Below are positions 59,694 through 64,000 of a DNA stretch of 64,000 bases, one piece after another. The stretch is from assembly GCF_020131355.1 (NCBI RefSeq), contig NZ_JAHLEL010000054.1, forward strand, positions 1-64,000, in the 5' to 3' direction. How positions within the stretch are numbered: the stretch's first letter is position 1; every line of letters begins with the position of its first letter. Both the position numbers and the translations under genes were made by a program. Under the pieces are notes generated by a model. That model was not told the origin of the DNA and made no database searches. It saw nothing but the letters and a program-made list of their open reading frames with translations. Origin of the DNA: Pseudonocardia sp. ICBG1293 (GTDB lineage Bacteria; Actinomycetota; Actinomycetes; Mycobacteriales; Pseudonocardiaceae).

Positions 59694-60943
59694 CAGAAGA
59701 ACGTCCGGACGAGCTCGACGACCTGCGGGTCGTCCTCGCCGGTCCCGGCGAGCACCGGGATCCAGCGCCACTTGTCGAACGCGGTGCACGGGTGCGAGAG
59801 ACCGAGCCGGACGACCTGCCCGATCCGGACCGGCTCCTCGGTGCGCAGGAAGGCGTGCTGGTCGTTGACGGCGGTGACGGTCCCGGTCAGCGGCCGCGAC
59901 GGCGACCCGAGGTCGTCGGCGATCCGCTGCGGCTCGGGCAGCCCCTCGTCGAACGGGACGTCGCGCTTGCCCGCGTCGAGCAGGGCCAGGCCGGGTTCGG
60001 GGGTGGACACCACCCGGGCCGTCACGTGCATGGCCGAGCGGAAGGGGCGCTGCTCGTCGTCGCGGGCCAGCGGGGAGATGCCGCGGTAGAAGCCGTCGTC
60101 GTGCACGAGGTAGGCACCCGAGCGCAGCACGACGCGGGTGCGCACGTCCGCGAGCCCGGCCAGTGCGGCGACGACCTGGTCGAAGTAGGCGCTGCCGCCC
60201 TCGGTGACCACGACCTCGTCGGTCCCGTAGGCGGGCAGGAGCCGACGGTGCAGCTCGGCGAGGTCGTCGAGATAGGCGCGGACGGTCGCGAGCGACTCCG
60301 CCGACGGGTCGTGCGCCAGCGCGCCCTCGTAGCCACCGACCCCGGCGAGCACCAGCGCCGGGCTCGCGACCACGGCCGCGGCGACCCGCTCGGCCGCATC
60401 GAGGGTCCGCGCCCCGGTCCGCCCGCCCGGGGCACCCAGCTCGACGGCGACGGCGAGCGGCCGCGCCGGGGACCCGGCCGCGGCGGTCATCGCGTCGACG
60501 GCGTCGACCGAGTCGACCCAGCTGAGGACCTCCAGGTCCGGGTCGGCGTCGCGGGCGGTGGCGACGGCGCGCACCCCGGCCGGGTCGACGAGCGCGTTCG
60601 CCAGCAGCACCCGCCGAACGCCGGCGTCGATCGCGATCCTCGCCTGCCACGGTGTCGCGACGGTGATCCCCCAGGCGCCGTGGCGCAGCTGCAGGTCCCA
60701 CAGCGCGGGCGCCATCGTCGTCTTGCCGTGCGGGGCGAGGTCGACGCCGTGCGCGGCGCACCAGCCGGCCATCCGCTCGGCGTTCGCGTGCAGGGCCGCC
60801 CGGTCGAGGGTGAGCACGGGGGTGGCCAGGTCCGACAGCCGTGGCCCGCCGGCGAGCCACTCGTCGACGGTCCCCGGCAGCGACGGGACCGACTTGGCGT
60901 ACGGGCCGGGCCGTTCGGCGCCGAGCGACGCGTACCGGAGCAT
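59693..60943 (-). CDS. D-serine dehydratase-like / amino acid deaminase (fold-III PLP enzyme)
   Basis: The 416-residue protein has the DSD1-type fold: PLP Lys74 in DLAPHGKTTMAP, the beta/alpha barrel with GVGGYEGALAHDP, the TEGGSAYFD phosphate-binding turn, and near the C terminus the His384-Pro-Cys386 pair (SHPCTAFDKWR) that binds zinc in eukaryotic-type D-serine dehydratases. It would deaminate D-serine or a similar D-amino acid to a 2-oxo acid through an enamine. It leads the operon with the deacylase and GntP permease and is divergent from the kinase gene. Confidence 0.85.
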   Translation of the reverse strand: MLRYASLGAERPGPYAKSVPSLPGTVDEWLAGGPRLSDLATPVLTLDRAALHANAERMAGWCAAHGVDLAPHGKTTMAPALWDLQLRHGAWGITVATPWQARIAIDAGVRRVLLANALVDPAGVRAVATARDADPDLEVLSWVDSVDAVDAMTAAAGSPARPLAVAVELGAPGGRTGARTLDAAERVAAAVVASPALVLAGVGGYEGALAHDPSAESLATVRAYLDDLAELHRRLLPAYGTDEVVVTEGGSAYFDQVVAALAGLADVRTRVVLRSGAYLVHDDGFYRGISPLARDDEQRPFRSAMHVTARVVSTPEPGLALLDAGKRDVPFDEGLPEPQRIADDLGSPSRPLTGTVTAVNDQHAFLRTEEPVRIGQVVRLGLSHPCTAFDKWRWIPVLAGTGEDDPQVVELVRTFF

Positions 60944-60967
60944 GCCGTTCTCCCTCTGAGCAGCTGC

Positions 60968-61014
60968 GTTGCGTATTTTGCAGCGCGTGTTGCGTATTCT
61001 GGTTGCGCTGTTCT
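60968..61014. promoter_or_regulatory. Direct repeats between divergent genes, candidate IclR operator
   Basis: GTTGCGTATTTTG (60968-60980) and GTTGCGTATTCTG (60989-61001) are direct repeats 21 bp apart (two helical turns), with a partial third copy GTTGCGCTG at 61002. They form an AT-rich island in the 118-bp gap between the deaminase and kinase genes. An IclR gene follows the kinase, so this is its likely binding site for both operons. Confidence 0.65.
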
Positions 61015-61061
61015 AGCATCGTCGCGACGGATCGGTCAACGACGGCGGAGGAGAACCAGCA

Positions 61062-62033
61062 GTGGAAACCCCGGGCACCGGCGCCGTGGTGTGCTTCGGC
61101 GAGGCCCTCGCCCTGGTCCCCGACGCGGGCGCCGTCGACGACCCGCGGTCCCCCGCCCACGCCGCGGGCGCCGAGGTGAACGTCGCGCTCGACCTCGCCG
61201 CGGCCGGTGTCGCGGTGGCGTGGGTCGGGCGGCTCGGCGACGACCGGCACGGCGCCCTCGTGCAGCACACGCTCGCCGCCGCCGGGGTCGACACCGGCGG
61301 GATCGGCGTCGACCCGGTGCTCCCCACCGGCCGTTACGCCAAGTCCCCCGGCCCGGACGGGAGCACCGTCATGACCTACCGGCGGGCCGGGTCGGCGGCC
61401 TCCGCGGCCGGGCCCGAACTGCTGGAGGTGCCCGCGGTGCGCGACCGGATCGCCGCCGCGGACTGGGTGCACGTCGGCGGCATCACCGCCGCCGTGTCGC
61501 CGTCCTGCGCCGCGACGCTGGAGGCACTGCTGGCCCGGCCCCGCAGGCACCGGGTCGTGTTCGACGTGAACTGGCGTGAGCAGATGTGGCCGGCGGGCGA
61601 CCCGGGCCCGGTGGCGGCGCTGGCCGGCCGGGCCGACGTCGTGCTGGTCGGCGCGGACGAGGCCCGGCGTGTGTTCGGCACCGACGCCCCGGGCCCGCTG
61701 CGGGCGCTGCTGCCCGGTCCGGAGCTGGTCGTGGTCAAGGACGGTGCCCGGCGCGCCCTGGCCGTGCACCGCGACGGCACGGTCGTCGAACGCGCGGCGC
61801 TGGTCGTCGACGTCGTCGAGCCGGTCGGGGCGGGCGACGCGTTCGCCGCAGGGCTGCTCACCGGCCTGGTCCGCGGCGAGCGGGTGGGCCGCTGCCTGCG
61901 CCGGGGCCACCTCGGTGCCGCCGCGGTGCTCGTGGTCCCCGGCGACTCGGCCGCGCCGCTGCCCGAGCACCTGCTCGACCTCGACGACGACGCGTGGGCC
62001 GCCCTGCACGTCACCGCGGAGCGGGTGGCGTGA
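61062..62033 (+). CDS. PfkB-family sugar kinase (2-keto-3-deoxygluconate kinase type)
   Basis: The 323-residue kinase has the ribokinase fold with FGEALALVPDAG at the N terminus, the AGAEVNVALDLAAAGVAVAWVGRLGDDRHG signature 1 (about 37-66), the ADEARRVFG segment, and the catalytic GAGDAFAAG (about 262-270) with the anion hole. KdgK-type kinases phosphorylate 2-keto-3-deoxysugar acids. The start is GTG 61062 behind GCGGAGGAGAACC. In this cluster the real substrate might be a related 2-keto acid. It overlaps the IclR gene by four bases. Confidence 0.84.
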   Translation: METPGTGAVVCFGEALALVPDAGAVDDPRSPAHAAGAEVNVALDLAAAGVAVAWVGRLGDDRHGALVQHTLAAAGVDTGGIGVDPVLPTGRYAKSPGPDGSTVMTYRRAGSAASAAGPELLEVPAVRDRIAAADWVHVGGITAAVSPSCAATLEALLARPRRHRVVFDVNWREQMWPAGDPGPVAALAGRADVVLVGADEARRVFGTDAPGPLRALLPGPELVVVKDGARRALAVHRDGTVVERAALVVDVVEPVGAGDAFAAGLLTGLVRGERVGRCLRRGHLGAAAVLVVPGDSAAPLPEHLLDLDDDAWAALHVTAERVA

Positions 62034-62794
62034 GCACCAGCCTGGGCAAGGCGCTGCGGATCCTGGTGGTCCTCGGGGAGGGCCCGGCGTCGCTCGACCA
62101 GCTCGCCACGGCGCTGGAGGTGCACAAGACGACCGTGCTGCGGTTGCTGCGCACCCTGGCCGACGAGCACTTCGTGCACCGGGACGACCACCACCGCTAC
62201 CGGCTCGGCTCGCGACTGTTCGAGCTGTCCTCGCGCGGGCTGGAGCAGCGCGAGGTCCGGGCCGTCGCGGCGCCGCACCTGCACGCGTTCAACCGCGCGC
62301 ACGGCCACACCGTGCACCTGTCCGAACGCGACGGCGACGAGATCGTCTACATCGACAAGCTGGAGTCGCACGACCACGTGCGGATGGCCTCGCGGGTCGG
62401 GTTGCGGGGCCCGGTGCACTCCACCGCCGCCGGCAAGGTCCTGCTCGCCGACCTGCCCGCCGCCGACCTCGGCCGGGTCCTCGACACCGTCGTGTTCACC
62501 CCCCGCACCCCGCACACCCTCACCGACCGCGACGCCTACCTCGCCGAGCTCGACCGGGTCCGCGACCAGGGCTGGGCGCAGGACCGCGAGGAGAACGAAC
62601 CCTCGATCAACTGCATCGGGGCGCCGGTCCGCGGACCGGCCGGAACCGTGGTGGCGGCGGTGTCGGTCTCCGTGCCGTCCATCGTCGCCGGCTACCACCA
62701 GCTGATGGAGCTGGTCCCGTCACTGCTGGCCGTCACCGGGGCGATCTCCCGGGACAACGGCTGGCGACCGACCCGAGAGGAACCCCCCGTATGA
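62030..62794 (+). CDS. IclR family transcriptional regulator
   Basis: The 254-residue protein has the N-terminal winged helix (LGKALRILVVLGEGPASLDQLATALEVHKTTVLRLLRTLADEHFVHRD, about 3-50) and the effector domain with VHSTAAGKVLLADLP, NEPSINCIGAPVRG and VSVSVPSIV (about 75-245). It starts at GTG 62030, overlapping the kinase by four bases, and its stop overlaps the RidA gene by four bases. It most likely controls the two divergent operons through the direct repeats near 60968-61001. Confidence 0.9.
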   Translation: MSTSLGKALRILVVLGEGPASLDQLATALEVHKTTVLRLLRTLADEHFVHRDDHHRYRLGSRLFELSSRGLEQREVRAVAAPHLHAFNRAHGHTVHLSERDGDEIVYIDKLESHDHVRMASRVGLRGPVHSTAAGKVLLADLPAADLGRVLDTVVFTPRTPHTLTDRDAYLAELDRVRDQGWAQDREENEPSINCIGAPVRGPAGTVVAAVSVSVPSIVAGYHQLMELVPSLLAVTGAISRDNGWRPTREEPPV

Positions 62795-63207
62795 GCACGA
62801 CCGCCGACGGCGCCGTCTCCACCCCCGACGCGCCCGCGCCGGCGCACACCTTCAGCCAGGGCGTCCGCCGGGGCGGGCTGCTGCAGGTCTCCGGCCAGGG
62901 CCCGATGGACCCGGCCACGAAGCAGTACATCGCGCCGGGCGACGTGCACGCCCAGACCCTGCGCACCCTGGAGAACGTCCGCGCGATCCTGGAGGCCGGC
63001 GGCGCGTCGGTCGGTGACGTCCTGATGTTCCGGGTGTACCTCACCGAGCGGGAGCACTTCACCGCGATGAACGACGCCTACGGCGAGTTCGTCTCCCGGC
63101 ACGTCCCCGAGGGCGCGGCGCTCCCCGCCCGCACCACGGTCTTCGTGGGCCTGCCCCACGCCGAGATGCTGGTGGAGATCGACGCCCTGGCCGCTCCCGC
63201 CGCGTAG
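62791..63207 (+). CDS. RidA family reactive-imine deaminase
   Basis: The 138-residue protein has the YjgF/YER057c/UK114 features: FSQGVRRGGLLQVSGQGPMDPATK, QTLRTLENVRAILEAGGASVGDVLMFRVYL and LPARTTVFVGLPHAEMLVEIDALA, with the substrate-binding Arg in the last segment (PARTT). RidA proteins hydrolyse 2-aminoacrylate and other enamines released by PLP enzymes. That fits the divergent D-serine dehydratase-like gene. ATG 62791 overlaps the IclR stop by four bases. Confidence 0.92.
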   Translation: MSTTADGAVSTPDAPAPAHTFSQGVRRGGLLQVSGQGPMDPATKQYIAPGDVHAQTLRTLENVRAILEAGGASVGDVLMFRVYLTEREHFTAMNDAYGEFVSRHVPEGAALPARTTVFVGLPHAEMLVEIDALAAPAA

Positions 63208-63217
63208 TGCTCGTCGA

Positions 63218-63257
63218 GACGCACGTCCTCGCCCCCGGCAGGGCGGAGACGTGCGTC
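63218..63257. terminator. Hairpin between convergent genes
   Basis: GACGCACGTC (63218-63227) and GACGTGCGTC (63248-63257) form a 10-bp stem with an inner CGCCC/GGGCG stem. It lies between the convergent RidA and DUF2277 genes and probably terminates both. Confidence 0.68.
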
Positions 63258-63351
63258 CCGGTGGGCGTCGCGCGGTGGTCCGCCGCGGGCGAGGGTGCGC
63301 CACGTGGCACGTCGCGTCGTCGGGGCGGGACAGCGGGACGCCCGCGGGCGC

Positions 63352-63621
63352 TCAGCGGGCGTAGCGCAGCTCCGCCCGTGCCCGGGCCTTGGCCGCCTCC
63401 ACCTCGCGATCCTTCGGCGGGGCGGTGGTGGTGAGCCCGTCGAGCAGCTCCCGGGTCGCCGCGGCGACGGCGGCGACCGCCTTCTCGAACGCCTCCGCGT
63501 TGGCCTGCGACGGCTTCGCCGCCCCGGCGATCTTGCGGACGTACTGCAGGGCCGCGGCGTCCACCTCGTCGGTGGTGGCCGGCGGCTCGAAGTTGTGCAG
63601 CGTCCGGATGTTGCGGCACAT
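63352..63621 (-). CDS. DUF2277 family protein
   Basis: The 89-residue protein begins MCRNIRTLHNFEPPATTDEV, the hallmark of DUF2277, and continues with the helical AAALQYVRKIAGAAKPSQAN and ends with TTAPPKDREVEAAKARARAEL. The function is unknown. I start at ATG 63621, which gives the conserved Met-Cys-Arg-Asn N terminus; a GTG two codons upstream is possible. It is convergent to the RidA gene. Confidence 0.88.
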   Translation of the reverse strand: MCRNIRTLHNFEPPATTDEVDAAALQYVRKIAGAAKPSQANAEAFEKAVAAVAAATRELLDGLTTTAPPKDREVEAAKARARAELRYAR

Positions 63622-63693
63622 GGGCACCCCCCGGATACGACGACGGCCCGCCCCGCGACGGTAGCGCGGAACGGGCCGTCGGCCGAGCGACGG

Positions 63694-63999
63694 CTACTTC
63701 ACGACGTGCATCGACCCGTCGAGCTCCCCCGCCGCCTGACGACGGTTGAGCACCGCGAGCCGGGTGAAGGAGTTGTCGAACGCGCCCTGGGTCAGGCCGC
63801 GGGCCCGGTACTCGGTGGCGAGCTGCTCGGCGCCGGCCGGGATCGTCCAGGACGCCTCGAAGCCCAGCTCCTTGCGGGCCCGGGAGAAGTCCACCCGGTA
63901 GGACCGCGGGTCGTTCCCGGCCTCGCCGGTGATGTTCAGCGTCGAGCCGGGGACGGCGTCGATCACCGCCTGGGCGATCTCGGCGACGGTCCGGTTGTT
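63694..63999 (-). CDS. C-terminal part of a NAD-dependent epimerase/dehydratase family protein
   Basis: The frame is open to the window edge and ends at 63694. The visible 101 residues (NNRTVAEIAQAVIDAVPGST, then DPRSYRVDFSRARKELGFEASW and a helical tail) are the substrate-domain end of an extended SDR: the DFSRARKELGF segment is the usual C-terminal motif of nucleotide-sugar epimerases. The catalytic YxxxK and NAD motif lie beyond the window, so the specific reaction cannot be told. Confidence 0.75.
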   Translation of the reverse strand, partial: NNRTVAEIAQAVIDAVPGSTLNITGEAGNDPRSYRVDFSRARKELGFEASWTIPAGAEQLATEYRARGLTQGAFDNSFTRLAVLNRRQAAGELDGSMHVVK

Positions 64000-64000
64000 C

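Noticed and set aside
1..64000. CRISPR array or defence-system genes
   Set aside because: No regularly spaced direct repeats of 24-40 bp with unique spacers, and no Cas, restriction-modification or abortive-infection family was recognised.

Overview
The window is chromosomal DNA from a very GC-rich actinobacterium, most likely a Pseudonocardia or another member of the Pseudonocardiaceae. The signs are the strong codon bias, frequent GTG starts, four-base ATGA gene overlaps, a WhiB-like protein, a DUF501/FtsB-like/enolase/MazG/Mfd core block, a mycofactocin-type SDR, and a pSAM2-like integrative element. The species call is inference.

Layout. 1-11 kb is a mixed chromosomal stretch: TenA, a small four-helix membrane protein, a beta-lactamase-fold serine hydrolase, a patatin phospholipase, a frameshifted double-GNAT gene, a CocE/NonD hydrolase, a small secreted protein and a PaiB-like protein. 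11-25 kb is accessory. It holds two identical 980-bp IS5-type elements in opposite orientation, each next to an identical 121-bp MITE-like element. It also holds an SDR gene, a displaced 3' half of tRNA-Tyr, a STAS protein, and then an AICE (actinomycete integrative and conjugative element) with ydcF-like gene, GntR/KorSA-type regulator, pra, a WhiB-like gene, a FtsK-like translocase, RepSA, Xis and tyrosine integrase, ending at a tRNA gene with a UAA anticodon. Both pra and the transfer operon leader carry IS insertions. 25-44 kb is the conserved core (uracil-DNA glycosylase, Ppx/GppA, DUF501, FtsB-like, enolase, lytic transglycosylase, MazG, SurA-like lipoprotein). Interposed are an AidB-like acyl-CoA dehydrogenase, two regulator/oxidoreductase pairs with clear operators, and an EfeUOB iron-uptake operon. 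42.5-52.7 kb holds a Tricorn-type protease gene split by an IS110 element, a fold-III PLP decarboxylase and mfd. 53-64 kb holds a siderophore-interacting reductase behind an iron box, a cobalt-type nitrile hydratase operon behind an oxygenase-like gene, and a divergent cluster that looks like a D-amino-acid scavenging regulon (GntP permease, D-aminoacylase, D-serine dehydratase-like enzyme, PfkB kinase, IclR, RidA).

How the parts work together. The AICE genes from the WhiB-like gene to int are chained by 1- to 4-base overlaps, so the replication, transfer and excision functions look like one transcript. The GntR regulator is transcribed away from pra across a 144-bp region with a 17-bp inverted-repeat pair. 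The element is probably impaired: pra is cut by IS plus MITE, and an IS5-type element sits between the original ribosome-binding site and the start codon of the first transfer-operon gene. No partner attachment site for the integrase-side tRNA was recognised. Several chromosomal genes also look recently damaged: a one-base frameshift in the GNAT gene, an in-frame TGA near the end of efeU, IS110 in the Tricorn gene, and two short gene remnants near the first IS. The most unusual structure is the permuted IS-TAA-MITE pair.
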